The position numbers and the translations under genes were made by a program. DNA of 64,000 bases from a candidate division Zixibacteria bacterium HGW-Zixibacteria-1 (GTDB lineage Bacteria > Zixibacteria > MSB-5A5 > GN15 > PGXB01), in NCBI GenBank assembly GCA_002838945.1, contig PGXB01000015.1, forward strand, positions 1 to 64,000, in the 5' to 3' direction. Under the pieces are notes generated by a model, which saw nothing but the letters and a program-made list of their open reading frames with translations, ran no database searches and was not told where the DNA came from. Shown here one piece after another: positions 8,137-16,770 of the stretch (position 1 is its first letter; each line of letters starts with the position of its first letter).

Positions 8137-8886
8137 ATGATAAAAATAGCCATACCAAAGCTGAAAAACCGGGTGGCCCCCTGTTTTGAAGCGGCCAGCA
8201 GTTTCACGGTCGCTGTGGCCGACAATAACCGATTGATTTCGCAAAAGACTGTTCATTGTTCCGGCTCTGAAGGCTACCATCGCGTCCGGTTGATGAAACT
8301 TCATGATATAGATATGGTCCTATGCAATGGCATTGGGGGGTTTTACTCAGATTTGCTGCATACCATGGGGCTTCGAATCATCGGTAATTTAAACGGCGGC
8401 ATAAGCCGCGTTCTCAGGTTGTATCTTTCGGGGGCTCTGAAATTATCCGAAAGCAATCCGGACATATCGACCAGAATGTCCGGAACCTCTCTTGATGAGT
8501 TGATAAGCTGGTCGCGCGAATTGTTCGAAAGAAACGGCTACTGTGTCAATCCGGGACCGGGAAGAGATTCCTTCCTGATCGATCTGGTGGCTGAGATGAT
8601 CTGCCCGGTATGCGGGGAAAAAATAAGAGTGGCCATTTGCTGCGGCGCGCACACTTATCGGCCCGACCAGGAGATACGGGAGTTCCATTATACCGCCAAG
8701 TCGGAATATAATGCCCGCGTTTTTATCAGCCCGACTAATCCTGCGGCCGAACGATTCTGCCGCGAATATGGCATCGAGTTTATCCGATCCGATAAAGTCG
8801 GCTCCGATGCATCGGATTCCAGCCGGCAAACCATTCCTATTCTGAGCGGTCCGATCGAGGGGCACGAGAAGGTGTTCGAGTCATGA
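8137..8886 (+). CDS. NifX-like protein with C-terminal Cys-rich extension
   Basis: 249 residues. Residues 1-110 are a NifX-like domain (MIKIAIPKLKNRVAPCFEAA, IDMVLCNGIGG, GLRIIGNLNGG). The rest is unusual: CPVCGEKIRVAICCGAH puts Cys156, Cys159, Cys168, Cys169 and His172 in one module, fit for a zinc or Fe-S site. It then runs HYTAKSEYNARVFISPTNP with an FCREYGIEF helix. It is the first gene behind the sigma54 promoter and 74 nt before the HdrD-like gene. It may handle a metal cofactor for the complex or sense its state; this is inference. The leader before the ATG is only about 8 nt and no good ribosome site is seen. Confidence 0.75.
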   Translation: MIKIAIPKLKNRVAPCFEAASSFTVAVADNNRLISQKTVHCSGSEGYHRVRLMKLHDIDMVLCNGIGGFYSDLLHTMGLRIIGNLNGGISRVLRLYLSGALKLSESNPDISTRMSGTSLDELISWSRELFERNGYCVNPGPGRDSFLIDLVAEMICPVCGEKIRVAICCGAHTYRPDQEIREFHYTAKSEYNARVFISPTNPAAERFCREYGIEFIRSDKVGSDASDSSRQTIPILSGPIEGHEKVFES

Positions 8887-8960
8887 AATCAAACTTTAAT
8901 TACAATGACATTATCGGCACGGTAAAGATGAGTAACATAATTAAAATAAATGGAGCATGA

Positions 8961-10430
8961 ATGAAAACCAGTCTAATAACTCCCGAGGAGCGGATCAGGG
9001 CCTTCAAATCGGCCCGCAAAGCGGAGGTGAGCCGGAGGCAGAAGCTGGATGTCCGTTATCATGTGGAGGATTTCGATGTCAACGACCGCCCGCGGCGTTT
9101 TCTGGAGGCCTTTGCGGCCATCCTGAAGCATACCAATTATCGCATGGCGCTGGAGCATTTTATCCGTATGAGCGCCAAATGCTCGCGGTGCGCCGTGACC
9201 TGCCAGGTATATCAGGCGACCAATGATTTGAAAGACATCCCGTGTTATCGTTCCGAGCTGCTGTTGAGCGTTTATCGCCGGCATTTTACGGTCGGCGGTT
9301 TGATCAAGGGAAGGTTGATGGGCAATGATTATCTGACCGATGAGAAGATCCGGGAGATGGCCGAGAGTTTCTGGAACTGCACGGCTTGTCGAAGATGCTC
9401 GATGGAGTGCCCGTCAGGCATCGATCATGGTTTGATAACTCATCTGGGGAGGTTTATTCTCAGCGAGATAGGAATTGCACCGAGAGCTTTGGTAGTAAGC
9501 ACACGCGAACAGCTTGAAGGTGCGACCGGGAACACGTCGGCCATACCGGTTCCGGCCATGATTGACACTCTGGATTTTCTGGAAGAGGACATGCTCGAAG
9601 AAAAAGGAGTGGAGATTAAATTTCCTCGTGATATTGAAGGGGCCGATTATGTCTTTTTCCCGGCGGTCAGCGATTTCCTGATGGAAGCGGAAACCCTGAT
9701 GGGTATTGCCGCCGTATTCACGGCGACCGGCGACTCCTGGACCACCGGGACCGGTTATTTCGACGGCATCAATTATGGTCTTTTTTATAGCGACCGAATT
9801 CTGGAAAGAGTAGTCAAAAAGATTGACTCCGAGACGAGGCGATTGAAAGGCAGGAATGTCCTTATCGGCGAATGCGGTCATGCCTCGCGTTCCGCCAAAT
9901 ATTTTCTGCCGACGTACTGCGGCGGAAAGGACGCTTATCCTGTGATCAATATCATGGAATACACCCATAAAGTTTGGAAAGAGGGGCGGCTTAAATTCGA
10001 TCCCGATATCGTTACCGAAAAGGTTGCCTATCACGATCCCTGCAATATTGCCCGTCAGCGATGGATTATCGATAAACCGCGCGAATTGCTGAAGGCTTTC
10101 TGCAAAAACTACGTGGAGATGACTCCCAGCGGCGAGAATAATATATGCTGCGGGGGAGGCGGCGGGACAGTATCCATCGACGAAATCCGGTCGTACCGGA
10201 CGATGGTCGGCGGCAAATTAAAGGCGGATCAGATTCGCCGAAGCGAGTGCAAAATACTGGTGGCGCCATGCGCCAATTGCAAAAAGCAGCTTCGGGAACT
10301 GGTCGAGGATCAGAAAATCGACTGCGAGGTGGTCGGTTTGCATGATCTGATCTACAAGGCCATCATATTCGATGACAGCCTGAAAGTAAAAAAAGATGAA
10401 GTCAAGGACCATGAGATAGTTGAGGAATAA
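8961..10430 (+). CDS. HdrD/HmcF-like iron-sulfur protein (cytoplasmic subunit of an Hmc-type complex)
   Basis: 489 residues, no membrane segment. Ferredoxin-like Cys groups come first: Cys74, Cys77, Cys81 and Cys95 (CSRCAVTC, then PC), then Cys140, Cys143, Cys146 and Cys150 (CTACRRCSMECP), for two 4Fe-4S clusters. The C-terminal half has a CCG-type module: GECGHASR, DPCNIAR, ICCGGGGG and APCANCKKQ, the Cx(31-39)CCx(35-36)CxxC arrangement that binds the catalytic cluster in HdrB/HdrD. The first of the two CCG repeats is degenerate. HmcF, TmcB and DsrK share this build and hand electrons between a cytoplasmic thiol/disulfide couple or ferredoxin and the membrane. GGAG precedes the ATG; the cytochrome b gene starts 3 nt after the stop. 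Confidence 0.88.
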   Translation: MKTSLITPEERIRAFKSARKAEVSRRQKLDVRYHVEDFDVNDRPRRFLEAFAAILKHTNYRMALEHFIRMSAKCSRCAVTCQVYQATNDLKDIPCYRSELLLSVYRRHFTVGGLIKGRLMGNDYLTDEKIREMAESFWNCTACRRCSMECPSGIDHGLITHLGRFILSEIGIAPRALVVSTREQLEGATGNTSAIPVPAMIDTLDFLEEDMLEEKGVEIKFPRDIEGADYVFFPAVSDFLMEAETLMGIAAVFTATGDSWTTGTGYFDGINYGLFYSDRILERVVKKIDSETRRLKGRNVLIGECGHASRSAKYFLPTYCGGKDAYPVINIMEYTHKVWKEGRLKFDPDIVTEKVAYHDPCNIARQRWIIDKPRELLKAFCKNYVEMTPSGENNICCGGGGGTVSIDEIRSYRTMVGGKLKADQIRRSECKILVAPCANCKKQLRELVEDQKIDCEVVGLHDLIYKAIIFDDSLKVKKDEVKDHEIVEE

Positions 10431-10432
10431 AT

Positions 10433-11137
10433 ATGGATTTTCTACTGGAATTCGCAAGGGGGCCTCTATTTCGATTAAGTCTGGCAATAATGCTTCTCGG
10501 TCTGGCAAGGATCCTGATTCTTGATCTTTGGGGAGCCTTTGAAGCATATCGCCGGGCAGGGGATAAAACCCTGCCATGGGGAGTCATGATCGGCCGCAGT
10601 CTGGAATGGCTGGTTCCATTCAGGCGGGTGTTCAACAATCGGCCGCTATATTCGATTTTTTCGATTCTTTTTCATGTCGGTCTGTTAATCGTTCCTGTTT
10701 TTCTTTTTGCCCATATTGATCTCTGGAAGGGAGCGATAGGAATATCATGGCCGACACTGCCGTACAACTGGGCCTATTGGTTGACGGTGACGACCATAAT
10801 CTGTGCGGTGGCGCTTCTGGCCGGCCGCGCCTTCAGCCGTTCTTCCAGTTATCTCAGCCGCAAGCAGGACTTTATCTGGCCGATTATTTTGCTCATTCCG
10901 TTTATCACAGGCTTTGTTTGCGCCCATATTAATATCAACCCGGCGGTTTATCGTCTGTCGATGCTGGTTCATGTTTTCGCGGGTGACCTGATTTTTGTAC
11001 TTATTCCATTCACCAAAATCGCTCACTGCGTGATCATGCCGCTTTCGCAGTTAATAGCGACCCTGGCCTGGAAATTTCCACCCGAAACGGATGAGAAGAT
11101 ATGTATGACCCTCAACAAGAAGGGAGAGCCGGTATGA
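10433..11137 (+). CDS. NarI/HmcE-like membrane cytochrome b
   Basis: 234 residues with about five membrane segments (near 14-32, 76-96, 110-130, 147-167 and 178-200). Histidines lie in the helices, FHVGLL and MLVHVFAGDLIFVLIPFTKIAHCV, as in the heme-b binding NarI/DsrM/HmcE family. It would carry electrons between the quinone pool and the HdrD-like subunit at the inner face. The stop overlaps the next start as ATGA, so translation is coupled with the ferredoxin gene. Confidence 0.85.
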   Translation: MDFLLEFARGPLFRLSLAIMLLGLARILILDLWGAFEAYRRAGDKTLPWGVMIGRSLEWLVPFRRVFNNRPLYSIFSILFHVGLLIVPVFLFAHIDLWKGAIGISWPTLPYNWAYWLTVTTIICAVALLAGRAFSRSSSYLSRKQDFIWPIILLIPFITGFVCAHININPAVYRLSMLVHVFAGDLIFVLIPFTKIAHCVIMPLSQLIATLAWKFPPETDEKICMTLNKKGEPV

Positions 11138-11904
11138 GTTACGCGATTCTGACCGATATCACGAAATGCATCGGCTGTCTTGAATGTGTCGCCGCCTGCA
11201 AGAAGGTCAACGGGCTGGAAATGGATATTCCGCGTATCTGGCAGAAAAACGACGGTTTGTCCGCCGAAAACTGGACCTCGGTTCTGCAGAAGCCGGACAA
11301 GCATTACGTTCGCAAGCAATGCCGCCACTGCCTGGAGCCGGCCTGCGCCTCGGCCTGCCCGGTCGGCGCTCTGCATACCACGACAGAAGGCGCGGTTGTT
11401 TATGACGACGATAAATGCCTTGGATGCCGGTACTGCATGATGGCCTGTCCATACGGCATACCTCGCTATGACTGGGATCAAAAAGTTCCTTACGTGCGTA
11501 AGTGCATTTTGTGTTATGACAGAATCAAGGATGGCAAAAAACCGGTCTGTACCGAGATATGCCCGACCGGAGCGACTATATTCGGTTTGAGAAACGACCT
11601 GATCGAACTGGCACACGCTCGCATCAAAGAAAATCCCGGTAAGTACATCGATAAGGTCTGGGGTGAGCACGAGATTGGGGGAACCTCGGTTCTCTATATC
11701 TCGGACATGGATCTTGGATTTCTGGCATATCAGACAAACCTCGGCAATAAGGCGCTTCCGGAAAGAACCGCTCCGGCCATGAAGGCGGTTCCGGCCGCTT
11801 TTGTCGGGATGGGCGGGATAATGTACGGCCTTAACTGGATAGTCCGCCGTCGCATGGAACTTCGAAAAAAGGGAGAGACAGATAAGGCGGATTCAAATGA
11901 ATAG
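11134..11904 (+). CDS. HmcB/HybA-like four-cluster ferredoxin subunit
   Basis: 256 residues from ATG 11134; GGGAG eight bases upstream decides this over an in-frame ATG at 11101. Four Cys groups for 4Fe-4S clusters are clear: CIGCLECVAACK, CRHCLEPACASACP, CLGCRYCMMACP and CILCYDRIKDGKKPVCTEICP read as CxxC-x11-CxxxC. A membrane anchor near the C-terminus (AVPAAFVGMGGIMYGLNWIV) is followed by basic residues. No signal peptide is seen, so the clusters face the cytoplasm unless the anchor is inverted. It pairs with the NrfD-like subunit encoded next, whose start overlaps by 8 nt. Confidence 0.9.
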   Translation: MSYAILTDITKCIGCLECVAACKKVNGLEMDIPRIWQKNDGLSAENWTSVLQKPDKHYVRKQCRHCLEPACASACPVGALHTTTEGAVVYDDDKCLGCRYCMMACPYGIPRYDWDQKVPYVRKCILCYDRIKDGKKPVCTEICPTGATIFGLRNDLIELAHARIKENPGKYIDKVWGEHEIGGTSVLYISDMDLGFLAYQTNLGNKALPERTAPAMKAVPAAFVGMGGIMYGLNWIVRRRMELRKKGETDKADSNE

Positions 11905-13771
11905 AGTCCAAAATTTGAAACTGGTTCTGTGGATGATCATTGGCTTGGCGGCCGCCGTGGGGGTTACGCGGTTTATTTTCGGCCTTGGAGCTACGACCAA
12001 TTTGACCGACGCCACTCCCTGGGGTCTCTGGATCGGGTTCGATGTGATGGCCGGCGTCGCCCTGGCCGCGGGGGGATTCGTTATCACCGCCCTGTTCTAT
12101 ATCATGAGGAGGGAAGAGTTCCATTCTTTTGTGAAACCGGCGGTACTGACCGCGTTTTTGGGATATGTTGCCGTCATTGTCGGATTGTTGTTTGACCTGG
12201 GATTGCCCTGGAATATCTGGCACATGATTATTTTCTGGAATCCTCATTCACCGCTTTTCGAAGTCGGCTGGTGCGTGATGCTATATACCACCGTGCTGCT
12301 TCTTGAATTCAGTCCGGTGCCGCTGGAGGAAGCGAGCCGCTATGCCAGAATCAGGACCTTTCTGCTGAAATTCCGCTTTCCCCTGATCCTGCTGGGAATA
12401 ATGCTTTCGACCCTTCATCAATCCTCACTGGGTTCGCTTTTTCTGATAATGCCATATAAGCTTTATCCTCTTTGGTATTCGAATATAATGCCGATACAAT
12501 TTTTCATATCGGCGGTGGCGCTGGGGTTGATGATGGTTGCTTTCGAAAGTCTCTTCTCACATTGGCTCTATCGCAGGAAGACGGAAACTCAGAATATTGC
12601 AAAGCTCGGCAAAATAGCCGTATGGGTGCTGCTGATATATCTCGCGGTCAAGCTAATCGACATAATTATATCAGGCGAGTTTTCACTGATTTTCTCCGGA
12701 ACGTGGGAAGCCAACCTCTTCATAGTAGAGATTCTCATTTCGACAATAATACCGATAGTCATATTTTCTTTCAGGAACCTTCGCGACAAATCCGAATGGC
12801 AATGGGTCGGCGCTGTTTCGGTCGTTTTTGGCATGGTTTTTAACCGGATAAATGTCGGCGGTTTGACCATGCTTCGCGCGACGGGTGATGTCTATATTCC
12901 GTCGTGGATGGAAGTTTCAATCAGTCTTGGTGTTGTCTCGGCGGCTGTTCTGGCGTTCCTGTTTGCCATAGAAAAATTCCATGTCTGGGAGGATCGGCCG
13001 AAGCATCCGGAGACGGATCAATATGCCCTGCCTCAATTCGATCGCGCCTCGGAAGTCTGGCTGGGGCCGTCATCGGCGGCGGCACGAACCAAATATTCCC
13101 TGGCTTTCATAATATGTTTTGCGATTGCGTTTGCCTTCATTCCGGAACAGAAAATACGCAGTGAGGGAATCGAGCAAGTCCTCGTGCAAAGATCACGCGG
13201 CGGTGATAAGATATTTATCGATGGCAACCGCGACGATTACGGTGTTCTATTTGACCATGCCAGGCATGTCAAGGACAATGGAAAAGAGAATTCCTGCCTT
13301 TTATGTCATCATATGAATATGCCGCTTGACAGCAACAGCGGCTGCTGGGAGTGCCATCGGGACATGTACTCAAGGACCGATGTTTTTGATCATGACTGGC
13401 ACGCCTCCGCCTCAGGCGGCAGACTGAGATGCAATGACTGCCACTCCTCCGGTGTTCAAAGAAACGGCGAAGCCGTGAAAAAATGCGAGGATTGTCATGC
13501 GGATCTGATTTTGCAGAACTCGCCGATCGTTGTCAAGAGTCTCGAGGCGGTTTCATATACTGACGCCATGCATGACCTGTGCGTCACCTGTCACCGAAAG
13601 AAGGCGGTGGAAATTGCAGATAAGAAGGACCTGGCGCTGTGTTCAACGTGTCATCAATCGGCACCACCTGATTATTTGCAGCGGCTGTTGAAATTCAAAA
13701 ATCCCGGCCCGTCGTACAATCATGTTGTTTTGCCGGGGCTGGAAAAAGTTCAGCCGGAAAAGGTGCAATAA
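11897..13771 (+). CDS. NrfD/HmcC-like quinone-interacting membrane subunit fused to a hexaheme cytochrome c
   Basis: 624 residues. Residues 1-430 hold about ten membrane helices of the NrfD/PsrC/HybB family (TPWGLWIGFDVMAGVALAAG, LHQSSLGSLFLI and NRINVGGLTM are typical). Residues 450-600 carry six CxxCH heme motifs: CLLCH 467, CWECH 483, CNDCH 512, CEDCH 530, CVTCH 562 and CSTCH 582. Extra histidines (FDHARHV, FDHDWH) could be distal ligands, as in class III cytochromes. In known Hmc, Tmc and Qrc complexes the cytochrome is a separate secreted protein; here it is the tail of the membrane subunit and should face the periplasm. It would link the quinone pool to periplasmic electron carriers. 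No frameshift is visible. Confidence 0.88.
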   Translation: MNRVQNLKLVLWMIIGLAAAVGVTRFIFGLGATTNLTDATPWGLWIGFDVMAGVALAAGGFVITALFYIMRREEFHSFVKPAVLTAFLGYVAVIVGLLFDLGLPWNIWHMIIFWNPHSPLFEVGWCVMLYTTVLLLEFSPVPLEEASRYARIRTFLLKFRFPLILLGIMLSTLHQSSLGSLFLIMPYKLYPLWYSNIMPIQFFISAVALGLMMVAFESLFSHWLYRRKTETQNIAKLGKIAVWVLLIYLAVKLIDIIISGEFSLIFSGTWEANLFIVEILISTIIPIVIFSFRNLRDKSEWQWVGAVSVVFGMVFNRINVGGLTMLRATGDVYIPSWMEVSISLGVVSAAVLAFLFAIEKFHVWEDRPKHPETDQYALPQFDRASEVWLGPSSAAARTKYSLAFIICFAIAFAFIPEQKIRSEGIEQVLVQRSRGGDKIFIDGNRDDYGVLFDHARHVKDNGKENSCLLCHHMNMPLDSNSGCWECHRDMYSRTDVFDHDWHASASGGRLRCNDCHSSGVQRNGEAVKKCEDCHADLILQNSPIVVKSLEAVSYTDAMHDLCVTCHRKKAVEIADKKDLALCSTCHQSAPPDYLQRLLKFKNPGPSYNHVVLPGLEKVQPEKVQ

Positions 13772-13775
13772 AAAC

Positions 13776-14183
13776 ATGGGTAATAAAATCATGATAATTG
13801 ATGATGAGCAGGATGTGCTCGATTATTTGACAACTGTCCTGCAGGCCAATGGCTATGAAGCCATGAAATGTAAAACTGCCGATCAGGGCATGGAAATGGC
13901 CCGGAAAAACCGTCCGGATTTGATATGCCTGGATATCATGATGCCGAAAGAAACGGGGATTTCATTTTACGCCAAACTCAAGAAGACGGCCGAATTCAAA
14001 AATGTTCCGGTGGTGATTATCAGCGGGGCCATTCAGCGCGGGGAATTCGATTTCAGGTCCTATGTCGATGATGATACCATCGAAGAGCCGGAGTATTATG
14101 TCGAGAAACCGATAGTGGTCGATGAATTCCTGAACCTGGTGGCGAGCCTGCTGTCGGGACAAAAAACGGCGCGTGACAGGTGA
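13776..14183 (+). CDS. Single-domain response regulator
   Basis: 135 residues, one receiver domain: acidic pair in IIDDEQDV, phospho-acceptor Asp in CLDIMMP, Ser/Thr in VVIISGA and Lys in VEKP. There is no output domain, so it acts through a partner protein or phosphorelay. Start at 13776, 4 nt after the NrfD-fusion gene, so it belongs to the same transcript. In Desulfovibrio the hmc operon is also followed by regulator genes (rrf1/rrf2); the parallel is suggestive only. Confidence 0.9.
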   Translation: MGNKIMIIDDEQDVLDYLTTVLQANGYEAMKCKTADQGMEMARKNRPDLICLDIMMPKETGISFYAKLKKTAEFKNVPVVIISGAIQRGEFDFRSYVDDDTIEEPEYYVEKPIVVDEFLNLVASLLSGQKTARDR

Positions 14184-14190
14184 GACGATC

Positions 14191-15648
14191 ATGAGTGTGA
14201 AAGCTGCCAAAGATAAAAATGTATCGAAGTCATGGTTTGTGAATCGGTTTTTCCATCTGGTTCCATTCAATGTGGCCATTATTGATAAAGACTACAATAT
14301 TGTCGAGGCCAATGACAATTTCCATGATTATTTCGGTGAATGGGAAGGGCGAAAGTGCTACACGGTTTACAAGAAACAGAACAAACCATGTTCGGTATGC
14401 CCGCACAAACATATCTTCGAGGATGGCCGGCCGCGGGTTGTCGATACGGTCGTGATCGATCGCGACGGCCGCAAGGCGCATAATGTGGTACAGAGTATGC
14501 CCATGCGAAAGGGATCGGGCAACCCCATTGACTATATTGTCGAGATGTCGTCGGTCGTGACCGAGACTACCCGTCAGCAGCAGGAATTTAATATTCTCTT
14601 CGATCGGGTTCCATGTTATGTCGCTGTGATAGACGAGAATTATCGAATTGTCCGGGCCAATGAGAGCTTTCGTGAAAATTTCGGCGATGTTATGGGGCGG
14701 TATTGCTTTGAAGTTTACAAACGGCGCCGCAGCCGATGTCATAATTGTCCGGCGGCAAAAACATTTCGGGACGGCAGGATTCACCATTCGAACCAAAGCG
14801 GCCTTGGTAAGAGGGGTCAGAAGATTGATTATATCGTGTCGACGTCGCCGCTGCGACGCGGCGGCGGACGAGTCGCTCATGTCATCGAAATATCGAATGA
14901 TGTTACCAAAGTCAAAAGACTCGAGAGGGATATTCTCGATGCCGAGAGGCTGGCGGCTGTCGGGCAGACTGTCGCCGGTCTGGCGCACAGTATCAAAAAT
15001 ATTCTGATGGGCCTTGAAGGCGGAAAATATATGATCAGCCTGGGGCTGCAAAAGGGCGATCGGGCCATGATCGACCGCGGCAGTGAGATGCTCGATAGAA
15101 ATTTCAATAAGACCACGACCCTGGTAAAAGATTTCCTCAGTTTTTCCAAGGGGCGGCTGCCAAACTTGAAGATGGTGGACCCGAACGAGCTGGTTATGGA
15201 AATTGTCGATTTGTATAAGGATATCGCGGCACAGTCGGGAATCGAACTGAAAGCCGATCTTAAGACGAGTACAAAAAAAGCGCCGCTTGATCCTGACGGT
15301 ATCCATACCTGTCTGACGAATCTTGTTTCAAATGCCATCGATGCCTGCCTGATGGGGGAGCAAAAAGGTTCCGAAGTGGTGATATCGGTCAGGGATGAGA
15401 AGGGGAAACTTGTTTTCGGAGTGATGGATAACGGGGCCGGGATGGATTATGAAATAAAGAGAAAGATATTTACGACTTTCTTTACCACCAAGGGCGGGGG
15501 AGGGACCGGTCTCGGGCTTTTGACAAGCCGCAAGATTGTCCAGGAACATGGCGGCAAAATCGTGGTCGAGTCGCAGAAAAACAGGGGTTCCCGATTCCGC
15601 ATGGAATTTCCCCGTACCCGGCTCACCGCTTTGAATAAAGAAAATTAA
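14191..15648 (+). CDS. Histidine kinase with two cysteine-containing PAS domains
   Basis: 485 residues from ATG 14191 (AGGTGAG upstream). There are two tandem PAS domains (about 20-125 and 135-245), each with the same Cys pattern: KCYTVYKKQNKPCSVCP and YCFEVYKRRRSRCHNCP, that is Cys followed by CxxCP. This suggests a shared redox or metal-bound sensor site. The HisKA box is GLAHSIKNILMGLEGG with its His, then N box NLVSNAIDAC, G1 DNGAGMD, F box FTTFFTTK and G2 GTGLGLL. No membrane helix is seen, so it is a soluble sensor. It lies between receiver genes and probably phosphorylates one or more of them. The Cys-PAS pattern recalls that of the sigma54 activator at 6595. Confidence 0.9.
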   Translation: MSVKAAKDKNVSKSWFVNRFFHLVPFNVAIIDKDYNIVEANDNFHDYFGEWEGRKCYTVYKKQNKPCSVCPHKHIFEDGRPRVVDTVVIDRDGRKAHNVVQSMPMRKGSGNPIDYIVEMSSVVTETTRQQQEFNILFDRVPCYVAVIDENYRIVRANESFRENFGDVMGRYCFEVYKRRRSRCHNCPAAKTFRDGRIHHSNQSGLGKRGQKIDYIVSTSPLRRGGGRVAHVIEISNDVTKVKRLERDILDAERLAAVGQTVAGLAHSIKNILMGLEGGKYMISLGLQKGDRAMIDRGSEMLDRNFNKTTTLVKDFLSFSKGRLPNLKMVDPNELVMEIVDLYKDIAAQSGIELKADLKTSTKKAPLDPDGIHTCLTNLVSNAIDACLMGEQKGSEVVISVRDEKGKLVFGVMDNGAGMDYEIKRKIFTTFFTTKGGGGTGLGLLTSRKIVQEHGGKIVVESQKNRGSRFRMEFPRTRLTALNKEN

Positions 15649-15671
15649 ATATTTTTTATAAGGAGTCATAG

Positions 15672-16202
15672 ATGACCGAACCAGCAGAAAAAACGATTCT
15701 GGTCGTTGATGATGAAGAGGATGTCAGGAATTTTCTTGAATTGGCCCTGATCGAGGCCGGGTTCAGGGTGATTACGGCGGCCGACGGTATTGAGGCGCTG
15801 GAGACCGTCAGGAAAAAAACTCCTGATCTTATCTCTCTGGACCTGGTGATGCCGAAAAAATCAGGGGCTAAATTTTACCGGGAGCTTACCAAAAACAAAC
15901 AGTGGGCCAAAATACCGATCATCATCGTAACCGGTCATGCCCGCGACGAGCTCGGCAAAGCCGACCTGAAAGAACTTACCATGTCCGGCCCGGGGATATT
16001 TATCGAGAAACCGGTCAGGCCGGATCGCTATGTGGCGGCGGTGAAGAATAAACTGGGACTGGCCGTCACGGATGAAGAGAAGGAGCAGGCTGAACTTGTC
16101 GAACTGCAGAACGAGCTTAAGGATGTTATCGATAATGCGGATACCGAAACCCTGAAAAGCCTGAAAGACATTCTTGATCTAAAGATGAAAACCAGGAATT
16201 AA
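15672..16202 (+). CDS. Response regulator with short helical tail
   Basis: 176 residues: a receiver domain (VVDDEEDV, phospho-acceptor in SLDLVMP, VTGHA, EKPV) followed by a charged helical tail of about 45 residues (EEKEQAELVELQNELKDVID) that could be a coiled coil. AAGGAG eight bases before the ATG. It shares the layout and an inserted loop before the EKP motif with the other two receivers of this cluster, so the three are paralogues. Confidence 0.9.
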   Translation: MTEPAEKTILVVDDEEDVRNFLELALIEAGFRVITAADGIEALETVRKKTPDLISLDLVMPKKSGAKFYRELTKNKQWAKIPIIIVTGHARDELGKADLKELTMSGPGIFIEKPVRPDRYVAAVKNKLGLAVTDEEKEQAELVELQNELKDVIDNADTETLKSLKDILDLKMKTRN

Positions 16203-16240
16203 CGGATTTGTCAACATGACAGACAGGAGAATATGGCATC

Positions 16241-16621
16241 ATGCAAAATAATAAAACAATTTTGATCGTCGAAGATGAAGCCGATCTGGTCGAGGTGCTG
16301 ACCGTTTTCTTCAAAGAAAACGGGTATAAAACCATCGCCGCCTTCGACGGGCACGAAGGGTTTCAGAAGGCGGAGTCAGAGCGGCCCGACCTGATCACAC
16401 TGGACATATCGATGCCGGGTGAATCGGGGATAAAAATGTATCGTAATCTGATACATTCGGATAAAACGAAAGACATTCCGGTGATCATCCTGACCGGGGC
16501 GCCCTCCGAGTTAAAGACTTTTATTGCCCGGATGAAATCGTTTCCGGACCCGGCCGGGTATCTCGAGAAACCGGTCGATCGCGACGCGCTGCTGACCACA
16601 GTTCGGGGTTTGATCGGCTGA
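16241..16621 (+). CDS. Single-domain response regulator
   Basis: 126 residues: IVEDEADL, phospho-acceptor in TLDISMP, ILTGAP and LEKP. The last gene of the Hmc-like/two-component transcript; a strong terminator follows at 16662-16696. Three receivers next to one kinase suggest a phosphorelay or branched output, but no Hpt domain is seen in the window. Confidence 0.9.
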   Translation: MQNNKTILIVEDEADLVEVLTVFFKENGYKTIAAFDGHEGFQKAESERPDLITLDISMPGESGIKMYRNLIHSDKTKDIPVIILTGAPSELKTFIARMKSFPDPAGYLEKPVDRDALLTTVRGLIG

Positions 16622-16661
16622 CTGATCCTGACTCGTTTGAGTTGAACCTCCGATTGAGCGC

Positions 16662-16696
16662 AAAAAAAAACCGCCGTAACCGGCGGTTTTTTTTTT
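16662..16696. terminator. Bidirectional intrinsic terminator
   Basis: CCGCCG (16671-16676) / CGGCGG (16681-16686) with loop TAAC, preceded by nine A and followed by ten T. It ends the plus-strand operon and also the minus-strand tRNA-Asn gene 1 nt away. Confidence 0.9.
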
Positions 16697-16697
16697 G

Positions 16698-16770
16698 CTC
16701 CCCCGGCAAGACTCGAACTTGCGACCCGGTGATTAACAGTCACCTGCTCTACCAACTGAGCTACAGGGGA
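16698..16770 (-). tRNA. tRNA-Asn (GTT)
   Basis: 73 nt without encoded CCA. Minus-strand acceptor TCCCCTG pairs with CGGGGGA (one T-G wobble); discriminator G. D arm GCTC/GAGC, anticodon arm GTGAC-TGTTAAT-CAC with anticodon GTT, T arm with GTTCGAGTC. A complete cloverleaf. Its 3' half is duplicated at 4093-4139. Confidence 0.95.

Noticed and set aside
6045-8886. Nitrogen fixation locus, from the two NifX-like proteins
   Set aside because: No nifH, nifD, nifK, nifE, nifN or nifB is visible. NifX-like domains are common outside nitrogen fixation.
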